Source of the DNA: a virus
IMG/VR virus record: IMGVR_UViG_3300035703_000311
Coordinates: 1-31,544 of that record
Direction: 5' to 3' (one strand)
DNA length: 31,544 nucleotides
In this document: positions 6,217-13,014 of the stretch, one piece after another
Numbering within the stretch: the first letter of the stretch is position 1
How the letters are laid out: the number at the start of each line of letters is the position of its first letter
Program-made: the position numbers and the translations under genes
Notes under the pieces: generated by a model
What the model saw: the letters and a program-made list of their open reading frames with translations, nothing else
What the model was told of the DNA's origin: nothing
The model's database searches: none

Positions 6217-8385
6217 AAAATAGCATCCAAGGAAATTTCGCTCCCTTCGGCATACTTTTTTGCATCCAAGCGACTTTAGGATCGCCCCAAGTTTGTGTGC
6301 GGAAACTTTTTGCTTCGAATAAGTTTCGATGATGTCTTTGATCTCGGAGTTGGTCAGCCACTTGCCTTCGGGATCCTGCTCATCGGTAGCAATTCGGAAT
6401 AGCTTGAAGAATAGCTCCTTTTCAACGGCAGGCTGGACGTTTAGCTGGGTGTGCTTATTCAAGATCCCAATTTCAGCTTTGTTTAACTGCCAAGCGTCTG
6501 CGCCAAGTTTCTGCACTAAATGGTAGGCTTCCATCAGTAGATCGGTTTTGTCGATTGCTTCGTAGGCATCCCAGTCAATATCTGCGATCACCACTGGCAG
6601 GATCCTCCTGTTTCCTGTTGGGTCATTGATGACTTCCTCATCGTTGGACGTGCCGCATAGCACGGCGTAGCGGTTGAGATCTTCATGGACACGGCCATAA
6701 GGCTTGCGGATGCTGAATGTCTGCTTGGAGGATAGCTCCTTAAGTTTCTTGGCCTCCTGCTTGGACTTGCCTCCAAATTCGTCATCGCAGAGGATAATCT
6801 TCTTGCACATGAGGATTTCGTCATCCTTGCCAGCATCCAGTTTTGATTCGGCATAGTATGGCCGCAGTTCAGCGGGGAGCAGGTGACGAAAGAAGTTGGT
6901 TTTGCCGATACCTTGATCGCCGCAAAGCACCAAGATTGCAAGGGAGTATTCGCCTTGCATACTTGCAACCACGGAGCAATACCATTTGAGAATGCAGAGT
7001 TGGATGAACTGATGCTCTTGGGTATGGCTTGTGATGGTGTTGGTCAAGGCTTCAATGCATCCAGTGGGTTGGCGGTGTGCGTTTTTTGCAAAGAACTCCA
7101 AGAACGGATTGTAAGTTGGCACGAAATCGGAATCCACGATGGCGTTGACCAACTGCATGGATACGTCCTTTTTGCCAAAATTCTCCAAACACGCCACATA
7201 GATGTTGTTGAGGTCAGTGTCGTTGATGGGTAAGCCGTGGATCTCGATGTTTCTGGTAACGGCGTTGCGGCGCAGATCATAGGATCGCAGGTACGCTTTA
7301 ATCTGCTTTACAGGTGAATCCTCGGTTGCGGCGGACTTAAGTTCATCGCCATCCAGTTGCATGGTGTGGGCAACGATTTCTTCTACCTGCTCAATGTTTA
7401 TTTGATCAATCTCTCGAAGGATCCTGACTGCCTGCTCGGTTGCTGATGCAATATCCTTTGGTCCGCCGTTGGTTCCCACACGCATACGGTGCGACTTGGC
7501 GGTGGATACGATGTGCTTGGTTTCAGGCGTTTGGATCTCTACGCCTGCATTCTTAGCAAGCCACATAAACGATGCAAAGGACACGGTATTCCCACGAGTT
7601 TGGCATAAGGCTCGGTACTTGCGGTCGCAGGCTTCGGCGTTGTACTTGGGGGATATTGCGGAAACCCGATGGAACAGGTCTGCACCAGCGTCCTGATATT
7701 TTGCGGCAATGGCAAAACCGATCTTGACCCAATCAGCATATGATGCAGTCAGGTCAATGCGCTTGGCTTCAATTTGCTGGAGGATGTGTTCAACGTCATG
7801 CTCACCATGGGGATAGAACTTTGGTGCTGGTGTTGCCTTGGACTTAGGCAGATATGCCTTAAAAACTGCGACCTTGCGTTCAGTGTAGAAGGCTTCGGGA
7901 TCATGACTGACAAATCGGAGGCGAGATACATCCTTGCAGGCTGGGTCAACAATGATGTGGAACTTGTCTGCCAATCGTTTCTCCAATGCATAAAACGCAT
8001 CAAGATGCCGATCGGGTTCGATGCGATAGTATGCGGCATAGCCTTCGCCTCCAGTCGACTTGTGCATGGCAAGCAGGAACTCATCGTTCAGCAGTGCCTT
8101 CATGTTTACGCCATCGTTGTCCTTGGCATCAATATCCATGCAGAGAATACCCGAATGCTGATCGAGGCCATCCCTGCCCTGTTTCTTAAACTTACCGCTG
8201 GGCGTTACGGCAGTGAGCCTGCGCTTGGTTTCCTCGCTTTTGTTGCTACGGTATGCGGTTACCTCGTTGTACCAATAGCCTTCCTGAATGTTGGTAATGT
8301 ACTCGGCGAAGTCAAGGTGTTCGTCAGGGATCGTGTTGCGAGTGGAGGATCCTTTGCCTGATTTGAATACTGAAATTGTTGCCAT
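6151..8385 (-). CDS. Primase-helicase (PrimPol-like / PriCT-2 / VirE-type)
   Basis: 744 residues in three parts. Residues about 1-185 resemble the BT4734/VirE N-terminal primase-polymerase-like domain, with the acidic LCMDIDAKDN at 81-90. Residues about 198-282 (ASYADWVKIGFAIAAKYQ...FHRVSAISPKYN) match the PriCT-2 pattern. Residues about 450-700 form a VirE-type P-loop helicase domain with Walker A GDQGIGKT at 489-496 and Walker B ILCDDEF at 531-537. Such proteins both prime and unwind at phage origins. The gene opens the replication unit: a terminator with eight T's ends just ten bases before the ATG. Its 3' end contains copies of the origin-like repeat. Confidence 0.85.
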   Translation of the reverse strand: MATISVFKSGKGSSTRNTIPDEHLDFAEYITNIQEGYWYNEVTAYRSNKSEETKRRLTAVTPSGKFKKQGRDGLDQHSGILCMDIDAKDNDGVNMKALLNDEFLLAMHKSTGGEGYAAYYRIEPDRHLDAFYALEKRLADKFHIIVDPACKDVSRLRFVSHDPEAFYTERKVAVFKAYLPKSKATPAPKFYPHGEHDVEHILQQIEAKRIDLTASYADWVKIGFAIAAKYQDAGADLFHRVSAISPKYNAEACDRKYRALCQTRGNTVSFASFMWLAKNAGVEIQTPETKHIVSTAKSHRMRVGTNGGPKDIASATEQAVRILREIDQINIEQVEEIVAHTMQLDGDELKSAATEDSPVKQIKAYLRSYDLRRNAVTRNIEIHGLPINDTDLNNIYVACLENFGKKDVSMQLVNAIVDSDFVPTYNPFLEFFAKNAHRQPTGCIEALTNTITSHTQEHQFIQLCILKWYCSVVASMQGEYSLAILVLCGDQGIGKTNFFRHLLPAELRPYYAESKLDAGKDDEILMCKKIILCDDEFGGKSKQEAKKLKELSSKQTFSIRKPYGRVHEDLNRYAVLCGTSNDEEVINDPTGNRRILPVVIADIDWDAYEAIDKTDLLMEAYHLVQKLGADAWQLNKAEIGILNKHTQLNVQPAVEKELFFKLFRIATDEQDPEGKWLTNSEIKDIIETYSKQKVSAHKLGAILKSLGCKKVCRRERNFLGCYFVVRLFEKSDYAQMPNNKGVPF

Positions 8386-8394
8386 AGGGTAAGA

Positions 8395-8427
8395 TAAAAA
8401 AACCCCGACTGATTGCAGCAGCCGGGG
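8395..8427 (-). terminator. Intrinsic terminator before the primase gene
   Basis: Minus-strand stem CCCCGGCTG (8427-8419), loop CTGCAAT, CAGTCGGGG (8411-8403), followed by eight T's (8402-8395). The 9-bp stem has one G-U pair. It separates the early unit from the replication unit. The sequence right after it, TATCTTACCCTATG, places a degenerate -7-like box three bases from the primase ATG at 8385. Confidence 0.85.
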
Positions 8428-8521
8428 CGGGGGTTAAGAGGGAACCCTTTATCGAAAGCACCATTTGGCTGCAATTACAAATGGGCTATATTGGTAAATG
8501 TAAACTTAGGGCAAATTTACA
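8428..8521 (-). other. Non-coding leader between SSB-like gene and terminator
   Basis: 94 bases with no credible gene. It carries an exact -7 box TAAATTTG (8519-8512) starting two bases after the SSB-like stop codon, and a perfect 7-bp inverted repeat CCATTTG (8461-8467) / CAAATGG (8478-8484). A transcript from that box would run about 110 bases, fold at the inverted repeat and stop at 8395. It could be a short RNA, or an attenuated leader of the primase mRNA. Confidence 0.35.
8512..8519 (-). promoter_or_regulatory. Putative -7 box TAAATTTG
   Basis: Exact TAnnTTTG octamer two bases beyond the stop of the SSB-like gene. No ATG follows closely, unlike the other boxes, so it would produce a non-coding leader ending at the terminator at 8395-8427 or, on read-through, the primase mRNA. 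No clear -33 element was identified. Confidence 0.35.
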
Positions 8522-8770
8522 CTAAAATGGCAAATCATCGCCATCTTTTTGTGGAGATGGTGCAGATTGTTGCTGTTCTTGCATCGGCTCGACCTTGCCG
8601 CTCAGGAACTTCCTGCCTCCGTTGGCTGATTCACGCACCCATGCGGAGAGGCGCATCTTGGTTCCATCGGGCATAATTAGTTCCCCACGGTAATCAGGAC
8701 GCTTGGGGTTGTCGCCTTTGTCGTTGGCGAACAGGGAGAAGGTGTTGGGTTGTGGGGTGTAGTTGCTCAT
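8522..8770 (-). CDS. Small SSB-like single-stranded DNA-binding protein
   Basis: 82 residues: an N-terminal compact beta-rich region (NTFSLFANDKGDNPKRPDYRGELIMPDGTKMRLSAW...) and a Gln/Ser/Pro-rich linker ending in the acidic tail DGDDLPF. The terminal DDLPF resembles the SSB C-terminal DDIPF peptide that recruits replication partners. It is shorter than bacterial SSB, so a trimmed OB fold is possible. Position between recombination-type genes and the primase supports a role in phage DNA replication. The leader TTTAACCCCCAACCCCATG lacks a Shine-Dalgarno site. It is the last gene of the early unit. Confidence 0.65.
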   Translation of the reverse strand: MSNYTPQPNTFSLFANDKGDNPKRPDYRGELIMPDGTKMRLSAWVRESANGGRKFLSGKVEPMQEQQQSAPSPQKDGDDLPF

Positions 8771-8781
8771 GGGGTTGGGGG

Positions 8782-9054
8782 TTAAAGGTTTGGGTCTTTG
8801 ATTGGGATTAGATGTTGTAAGTCGTTGTTCTTCTTAGGGTCGAACCAAAAGTAGCAGCGGTGCGAATATAGGTGGCCCGTGGCTCTTAGGTCGTTGAGGA
8901 TGCGATAAACCACACGAATCTGGACGTTGAGTGCCTTAGCTAATTCGGTGGCCCTGTAGGGCTTATCCATCAGCAGTAGGGTGGCGTTTAATCCTGCCAC
9001 CCTGCCGATGAGTTGCACGCCTCGCTCTTTCTTTAGGTGCGCTGGCTTCGTCAT
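8782..9054 (-). CDS. Winged-helix/HTH-like protein
   Basis: 90 residues from ATG 9054 (a GTG one codon earlier is also possible). Residues about 25-65 (LLLMDKPYRATELAKALNVQIRVVYRILNDLRATG) have a helix-turn-helix pattern and HLYSHRCYFWFDP could be the wing. The ATG shares a base with the TGA of the 147-aa gene (TGATG). It may be an early-gene regulator. DNA binding is inferred only from sequence pattern. Confidence 0.6.
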   Translation of the reverse strand: MTKPAHLKKERGVQLIGRVAGLNATLLLMDKPYRATELAKALNVQIRVVYRILNDLRATGHLYSHRCYFWFDPKKNNDLQHLIPIKDPNL

Positions 9055-9497
9055 CACTTGAAGGTTACAGCGATGGACGGCTTGGTTCCCTTGGCGGGGC
9101 AGACAGGAACGACCTCGCCTGTGGCTTCATCAATGACCGTCATCTTTCCCGCATTGCGGAAAGCCATCTTCAACTGCTCCTCTCGCCCTTTCATGCTTGC
9201 TTGCAGGTCGCTCCATACTTGGTCGCAGGAGTAGTCAGGAGTAAGCGACCCCTCCTTGATTTGGATGTCAGCACCAAAGGCTGAGAAGGTTTTGCCGTTC
9301 TTTTCTGCTTCGTCCCTTACGGCATCCTCGGTTGCTTTGAGGACTTGCTCAACGGCCTTGATGACGGCTTTTAGGCGAACGTGTGCGGCTACTGGATTGA
9401 CCTCGCCCTCCAGTATGCGGAGGGTGAGGGCGGCGGCGATGTCGGCGATTTCAGCCTTGCTGATGTCGCTCTTGGGGATTGTGACGAGGTGGCTCAT
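9054..9497 (-). CDS. 147-aa conserved-context early protein
   Basis: Start chosen at MSHLVTIPKSDISK (9497) because this ATG overlaps the TGA of the 79-aa gene (ATGA); a longer frame upstream overlaps that gene and is rejected. The protein is helical in the middle (ILEGEVNPVAAHVRLKAVIKAVEQVLKA) and has YSCDQVWSDL and a C-terminal KPSIAVTFK. I have an impression of similar ends in other phage early proteins but cannot name a family. It lies between a putative annealing protein and replication genes. Confidence 0.6.
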   Translation of the reverse strand: MSHLVTIPKSDISKAEIADIAAALTLRILEGEVNPVAAHVRLKAVIKAVEQVLKATEDAVRDEAEKNGKTFSAFGADIQIKEGSLTPDYSCDQVWSDLQASMKGREEQLKMAFRNAGKMTVIDEATGEVVPVCPAKGTKPSIAVTFK

Positions 9498-9733
9498 GGC
9501 ATTGTGGTGGTTTCTTGTGATTGGAATAGAAGGGAGAAGGTGTGGAGTTTTAAGTTCCAAATTTCAATGGGTAGATGAGCAGAGAACCAAAGCATATCGC
9601 CACAAGTCACATCAAAAGGCGATGTGTGGCTTTGCAGGATGCTGATAATCCTCTCGCCAAAGCTGGGGTTCTTTTCTTTGATGTCGAGTATTGCTTTGAA
9701 CACATCGGCATTGCATTGCTCGAGCAGGGTCAT
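9494..9733 (-). CDS. 79-aa hypothetical early protein
   Basis: Begins MTLLEQCNADVFKAILDIKEKNPSFG. Both ends are coupled by ATGA overlaps: the start with the TGA of the annealing-protein gene and the stop with the ATG of the 147-aa gene, which is the main reason for calling it. An aromatic stretch (MLWFSAHLPIEIWNL) sits in the middle. No family recognised. Confidence 0.55.
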   Translation of the reverse strand: MTLLEQCNADVFKAILDIKEKNPSFGERIISILQSHTSPFDVTCGDMLWFSAHLPIEIWNLKLHTFSLLFQSQETTTMP

Positions 9734-10296
9734 GGCTTTTTCAGTTTAGCGATTTGGTCTTGGAGGAATTTGATGCCTTTTTCGTAGCGAGCTGGGGTCA
9801 TGCCCTTGTGGTCTTGATACTTGAACCGCTGGTCTTCGGGCAGTTGCTCGACTAGGCGAATGAAGTCAGCCTTTAGGATTGCCATGTCGAGGTCGGAGTA
9901 AGTCGAAACCAAGCCAAGGCGGTCGGTGAGGTCATCAAGGTTAGCCTGCTGGGCGATTGCCATGGACACCTCGTTGGCGGATGCAATGCTTGTTTCGATG
10001 CCGATTCCCAAGGCGGCCAAGGCACGACCGAATGCAGAGGTTTCGCAGTTCTCAACGTAGGAGATCTTGTTTATCATGGAACTGGTGCGGTCCTCATGTG
10101 CGTGGCCTGTTGCCCTGATGCGGCCTTCTGCGTCCTTGATGACGGCACGAATGCAGCAACGGTCAGGTTGCAGGTCAACGAGTTCGGATTCGATGCTCCA
10201 ATCGGCGTAAGCTTTCTCGTTGCGGAAGTACAGGAGGCGTTGGTTGACCTCCACATAGTCCTTCCCTTTGATGTTGGTGGTTTTGAACTTGTGCAT
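9730..10296 (-). CDS. Putative single-strand annealing / ssDNA-binding protein
   Basis: 188 residues from ATG 10296, preceded by the AAACC-type leader CTAAACCACCAAACCATG. Residues 10-20 (KGKDYVEVNQR), 60-68 (IRATGHAHE) and 78-110 (ISYVENCETSAFGRALAALGIGIETSIASANEV) follow a pattern seen in phage proteins proposed to be Erf/Rad52-like ssDNA annealing or binding proteins. Context agrees: SSB-like protein, helicase and VRR-NUC nuclease are downstream. The C-terminus is lysine-rich. The family assignment is by memory of pattern and should be held loosely. Confidence 0.5.
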   Translation of the reverse strand: MHKFKTTNIKGKDYVEVNQRLLYFRNEKAYADWSIESELVDLQPDRCCIRAVIKDAEGRIRATGHAHEDRTSSMINKISYVENCETSAFGRALAALGIGIETSIASANEVSMAIAQQANLDDLTDRLGLVSTYSDLDMAILKADFIRLVEQLPEDQRFKYQDHKGMTPARYEKGIKFLQDQIAKLKKP

Positions 10297-10307
10297 GGTT
10301 TGGTGGT

Positions 10308-10421
10308 TTAGAGGGTTAGGTAGTGGATGAGCCAGCGGAGGATGCAAAGGCAGACACCGATGCCTCCGATGTAGGTTGCGACGAGCATTATTGCGTCGCA
10401 GTAGCGTTCGAGTTTGTTCAT
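10308..10421 (-). CDS. 37-aa small membrane protein
   Basis: Reads MNKLERYCDAIMLVATYIGGIGVCLCILRW and ends LIHYLTL. One or two hydrophobic segments are predicted by eye (about 11-29 and 31-37). It is the first gene of the early minus-strand unit, 32 bases after a -7 box (10460-10453), with the leader CTAAACCACAAACCCATG. The gene following it begins 11 bases after its stop with a near-identical leader. Function unknown; small early membrane proteins of phages sometimes alter the host membrane or exclude other phages, but nothing here shows that. Confidence 0.55.
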   Translation of the reverse strand: MNKLERYCDAIMLVATYIGGIGVCLCILRWLIHYLTL

Positions 10422-10452
10422 GGGTTTGTGGTTTAGTGGTTGGTTTGTAGGT

Positions 10453-10460
10453 CAAAGATA
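10453..10460 (-). promoter_or_regulatory. -7 box TATCTTTG of the early minus-strand unit
   Basis: Exact TAnnTTTG octamer lying 31 bases before the 37-aa gene. It is part of a 13-base sequence AGGTCAAAGATAC (plus-strand reading, 10449-10461) that recurs exactly at 20190-20202, in the same orientation, downstream of the tail tube gene. Confidence 0.5.
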
Positions 10461-10576
10461 CAACCGTTTTTCTTTTTGCGACTTCTTGCGTCATTTTTTT
10501 TTATTTTTTTTTCAGGGCATTGCACCCGAAGCGGTATAAATTCCTGATTTTCGCCATAATTAGAACCTAAAGGGTA

Positions 10577-10584
10577 TAAATTTG
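10577..10584 (+). promoter_or_regulatory. -7 box TAAATTTG of the plus-strand lysis unit
   Basis: Exact TAnnTTTG octamer four bases before the ATG at 10589, so transcription should start at or beside the start codon. It overlaps the second GGTATAAATT repeat. No TTG at the usual -33 distance. Confidence 0.5.
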
Positions 10585-10588
10585 CATC

Positions 10589-10840
10589 ATGACCTACCAC
10601 TCCACTCGACCTGCAAAAGCCCTCACAAACGCCTTGGAGCGGCTTATGATTTCAATTTCAGCCCAAGAACTGGAAGAGAACCACGTCCTCCTTTGCGAGT
10701 ACAGGCGTGCCTGCGACTTACTGGGCTACGACCCTGCCAAAGCCCAATGGAGTAACGTCGAGGGCGTGAATGCGTCAGGATTGCCCAACGACGAGGACCA
10801 CACCATTGACTACTACTATTTGCTAAACCCTGAAGAATAG
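10589..10840 (+). CDS. 83-aa hypothetical protein upstream of endolysin
   Basis: Starts MTYHSTRPAKALTNALERLMISISAQELEENH, a mostly helical N-terminus, and ends with an acidic stretch (NDEDHTIDYYYLLNPEE). It is one of only two genes on the plus strand and ends two bases before the amidase gene, so the two form a small operon. A -7 box lies four bases before the ATG. No family was recognised; there is no membrane segment, so it is not an obvious holin. Confidence 0.6.
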   Translation: MTYHSTRPAKALTNALERLMISISAQELEENHVLLCEYRRACDLLGYDPAKAQWSNVEGVNASGLPNDEDHTIDYYYLLNPEE

Positions 10841-10842
10841 CC

Positions 10843-11271
10843 ATGCGCCAAATAACCCACCTCGTTGTGCATTGCACGGCCACCCCGAAGAATACCACCA
10901 TCGCGTCCATCCGTAGATATTGGAAGGAAGCCCTTGGCTGGAAGTCCGTGGGCTATCATAAGATAATCGAGGCGAACGGAAACATCGTACAACTAGCACC
11001 CGATTCAGCCATCACCAACGGCGTGCAGGGCCACAACTCCACGAGCCTGCACGTCTGCTATATCGGCGGCAAAGACGAAGATGACCGCACTATCGGCCAA
11101 AGGCAAGCGATTGCAGCGGTGTTGCTGGGATGGTTGCAGAAGTACCCCACGGCTCGGATATGCGGCCACAGGGATTTCGCAGGGGTGACCAAGGACTGCC
11201 CTCGATTCAGCGCAGAGAAGGAGTACGGTTACCTCTATCTCACGGCGGCGGGCAAGCCTCCGCAGGTGTAG
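10843..11271 (+). CDS. N-acetylmuramoyl-L-alanine amidase (endolysin)
   Basis: 142 residues of the T7-lysozyme/Amidase_2 type, which cleaves the bond between muramic acid and L-alanine in peptidoglycan. VVHCTATP carries His 10, GYHKII gives Tyr 38 and His 39, HNSTSLHVCYIGG (64-76) is the usual core strand, and GHRDFAGVTKDCPRF gives His 109, Lys 117 and Cys 119, matching zinc ligands and catalytic residues of the T7 enzyme in order. No signal peptide or transmembrane segment, so release would need a holin (see 12500-12727) or similar. Length is near that of T7 lysozyme. Confidence 0.92.
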   Translation: MRQITHLVVHCTATPKNTTIASIRRYWKEALGWKSVGYHKIIEANGNIVQLAPDSAITNGVQGHNSTSLHVCYIGGKDEDDRTIGQRQAIAAVLLGWLQKYPTARICGHRDFAGVTKDCPRFSAEKEYGYLYLTAAGKPPQV

Positions 11272-11346
11272 TTTTTATGGAAAATAATCCCTGTTTTTGG
11301 GCGTATAGTGGAGAATTTATTCCCCAATCCCATCGAAATCGAGGGG

Positions 11347-12231
11347 TTAGTACAACCTATCCGCAGGGGTGAACGTGGCGTGCAACTGCACCTCTGGGCC
11401 TCGATTATCCTTGCTGCTGTTTCTGCTCGTTTCCAGCTTCATCCAATATCCACCAAGAGGCTTCGGGCCTCGGCCTCGTTCAGTGTGAAAGCCCATGTAC
11501 CCGCCATCCCATTCCTCTTTGTACGTCGCAGTGCGAAGTTGGTGAACAGGTTTCTGCAGGAGCGTTTTGGTTTGGCGGTCATAGCGGTGGATGATGTTTT
11601 GATGGTAGTATAGTTCATGGACGTGGCCCATCCATGTGAGGTCATAGCCTTCGGTGGATGCCAGCAGGCGTTGGTCTTGGATTACGCCCTTGGTAACTGG
11701 TCCGCCACCTCCTGCGCCGTGGTAGTAATGCACCACGAAGTTCACGCCTCGCAGATGGTCGTGCATCACTCGGATGTCCAGCGTACCGCCGTAGCCACCA
11801 ACCTCCACCGCTGACCCTGTGGCGTAGTTCAAGGTGCTGGCAAAGCGTTGCAGAATGTCGGTTTCTTGGTGATGGATTATGCTCGTTTCGTGGTTGCCGT
11901 ATCCAAGCAGCAGCAGGTTCTTGGCGTAGGGGCTGAACCATTCCACCGCCGTGTTGACGATGCTGTCCAAATACCTTGCGTTATTGTGTTCGGGGCGGAT
12001 GTCCTCCTTGCTCCTTCGTGGGTCGCCCTTGCCTTGCATTAAACAAAAAAAGTCACCGTTGACGATGACCCCTGCATTGCGGCGTTGTGCCTCCTTTAGG
12101 TGGTTGGCCAGTAGATTCCTATCGCAATGGGGATTGTCCCAGTGCAGGTCGCTTATGAGCAGGAACTCCTGCCCCGATTGGCAGGAAAGGTCGTGGATGT
12201 TGCGGTGGTGCTTGGTAAGTGGTAGGAGCAT
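11347..12231 (-). CDS. Calcineurin-like metallophosphoesterase
   Basis: 294 residues with the family motifs in order: LLISDLHWD (25-32), VNGDF (57-61), YGNHE (111-115), a His near 168 (VVHYYHG) and GHVHE (202-206). These ligate two metal ions that hydrolyse phosphomono- or diesters; the substrate cannot be predicted. It is the last gene of late unit 2, with its ATG sharing a base with the stop of the coiled-coil protein (TAATG), and converges on the amidase gene across 75 bases. Phage versions may process DNA ends, RNA or nucleotides; none is favoured here. Confidence 0.85.
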   Translation of the reverse strand: MLLPLTKHHRNIHDLSCQSGQEFLLISDLHWDNPHCDRNLLANHLKEAQRRNAGVIVNGDFFCLMQGKGDPRRSKEDIRPEHNNARYLDSIVNTAVEWFSPYAKNLLLLGYGNHETSIIHHQETDILQRFASTLNYATGSAVEVGGYGGTLDIRVMHDHLRGVNFVVHYYHGAGGGGPVTKGVIQDQRLLASTEGYDLTWMGHVHELYYHQNIIHRYDRQTKTLLQKPVHQLRTATYKEEWDGGYMGFHTERGRGPKPLGGYWMKLETSRNSSKDNRGPEVQLHATFTPADRLY

Positions 12232-12503
12232 TAGGCGTTTCGTAGGGTTGCATTCTCGGCTTCAAGCACTTGGATTGTGTTCTCCAAACACTCTATCCGC
12301 TCTCGCAAAGCTACGATTTCATTCCTCAATTGCGCCAATTCCTTCTGCTGCGCCTCCGCCGTCTGCTGCCACATAGCCAACACCGCTTGGGCTTGCTTGA
12401 CTTGGAGGCTATCCGCTTGGAACTTGCCACGAGTTAGCCAAGCCACAGCACCGCCAACGATTGCGCTGACCGTGCCGATGATGGTCGTCTCGATTAAGTT
12501 CAC
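12231..12503 (-). CDS. Membrane-anchored coiled-coil protein
   Basis: 90 residues: an N-terminal hydrophobic helix (about 5-24, IETTIIGTVSAIVGGAVAWL) then a long heptad-like segment (about 33-88, with EAQQKELAQLRNEIVALRERIECLENTIQVLEAENATL). It starts with GTG at 12503, overlapping the TGA of the holin-like gene (GTGA). One helix plus an extended coiled coil beside a holin resembles an inner-membrane spanin, but no outer-membrane lipoprotein partner was found, so the role is open. Confidence 0.6.
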   Translation of the reverse strand: MNLIETTIIGTVSAIVGGAVAWLTRGKFQADSLQVKQAQAVLAMWQQTAEAQQKELAQLRNEIVALRERIECLENTIQVLEAENATLRNA

Positions 12504-12727
12504 GCCTTGGGAACTTCGGGTTTAGCCTTTACTTTCTCTACGGCCATCCAACCTACTGAAAGCAAGGTTATTAATGCGCCGATGATTTCCTGCAAAGCGG
12601 TTGCGTCAAGTAACCCTTTGGCTACGAGTGTGCCACCGATGAAGGTAAGTAGATGGCGAAGAAGAGCGATGATTGCTGATTGCATAAGGTTGGGTTTGTC
12701 GGGGTTACGGCGGCGAAATAGTCGCAT
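12500..12727 (-). CDS. Holin-like small membrane protein
   Basis: 75 residues from the ATG at 12727: basic N-terminus (MRLFRRRNPDKPN), hydrophobic segments near 16-38 and 46-63, and a lysine-rich tail. Small size, two membrane helices, charged ends and location next to a spanin-like protein fit a phage holin that would release the amidase into the periplasm. Longer in-frame starts extend into the neighbouring gene and are not supported. It sits on the opposite strand from the endolysin, within a virion-gene operon. Confidence 0.6.
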   Translation of the reverse strand: MRLFRRRNPDKPNLMQSAIIALLRHLLTFIGGTLVAKGLLDATALQEIIGALITLLSVGWMAVEKVKAKPEVPKA

Positions 12728-12738
12728 ATTGGTAGATG

Positions 12739-13014
12739 TTATTTCGTACTGGGTGTTGCAAATTCTTGGTAATCTGCTTCGTATTGCGCATCCCAACCGA
12801 GGAAAGAATGCACACCGCAGGGCTTGGGCCACACCTGATTGCGCACCCAATACGTTGGCTCTGCGCCTTCCCAAAGGATGTCCACGCAGTACGCTTTGGC
12901 GTTGTCGGGGTTCACATGGCCCAACTCTACGCAGGTATTCGGGTCTGCCTCCGCATCGTGAATGGCGCGAAAGTCAGCGTAATTGGCGAATTCGTATTTT
13001 CGGAATGTAGCCAT
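12739..13014 (-). CDS. 91-aa conserved-type hypothetical protein
   Basis: Starts MATFRKYEFANYADFRAIHDAE and contains VELGHV, YCVDILWEGAEPTYW and VWPKPCGVHSFLGWD. The VDILW...P..W.....P.P.G.H.F pattern recalls small proteins encoded next to tail-fibre genes in other phages, though I cannot name the family. Its ATG shares a base with the TAA of the fibre gene (TAATG), so it may be produced together with the fibre. Confidence 0.6.
   Translation of the reverse strand: MATFRKYEFANYADFRAIHDAEADPNTCVELGHVNPDNAKAYCVDILWEGAEPTYWVRNQVWPKPCGVHSFLGWDAQYEADYQEFATPSTK

Larger units (their letters stand above)
10422..10588. promoter_or_regulatory. Divergent early promoter region
   Basis: The only divergent gene pair in the genome is separated by 167 bases containing a minus-strand -7 box TATCTTTG (10460-10453), a plus-strand -7 box TAAATTTG (10577-10584), long T runs (10494-10512) and a 10-bp direct repeat GGTATAAATT at 10533-10542 and 10573-10582. 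The repeats are 40 bases apart, about four helical turns, and the second overlaps the plus-strand -7 box, as expected of an operator or of tandem promoters. Confidence 0.55.

Noticed and set aside
11280-11346. Hairpins CCCTGTTTTTGGG and GGAGAATTTATTCCCC as a bidirectional terminator between convergent genes
   Set aside because: Short imperfect stems and no T tract on either strand; too weak to annotate, though some transcription stop is expected here.
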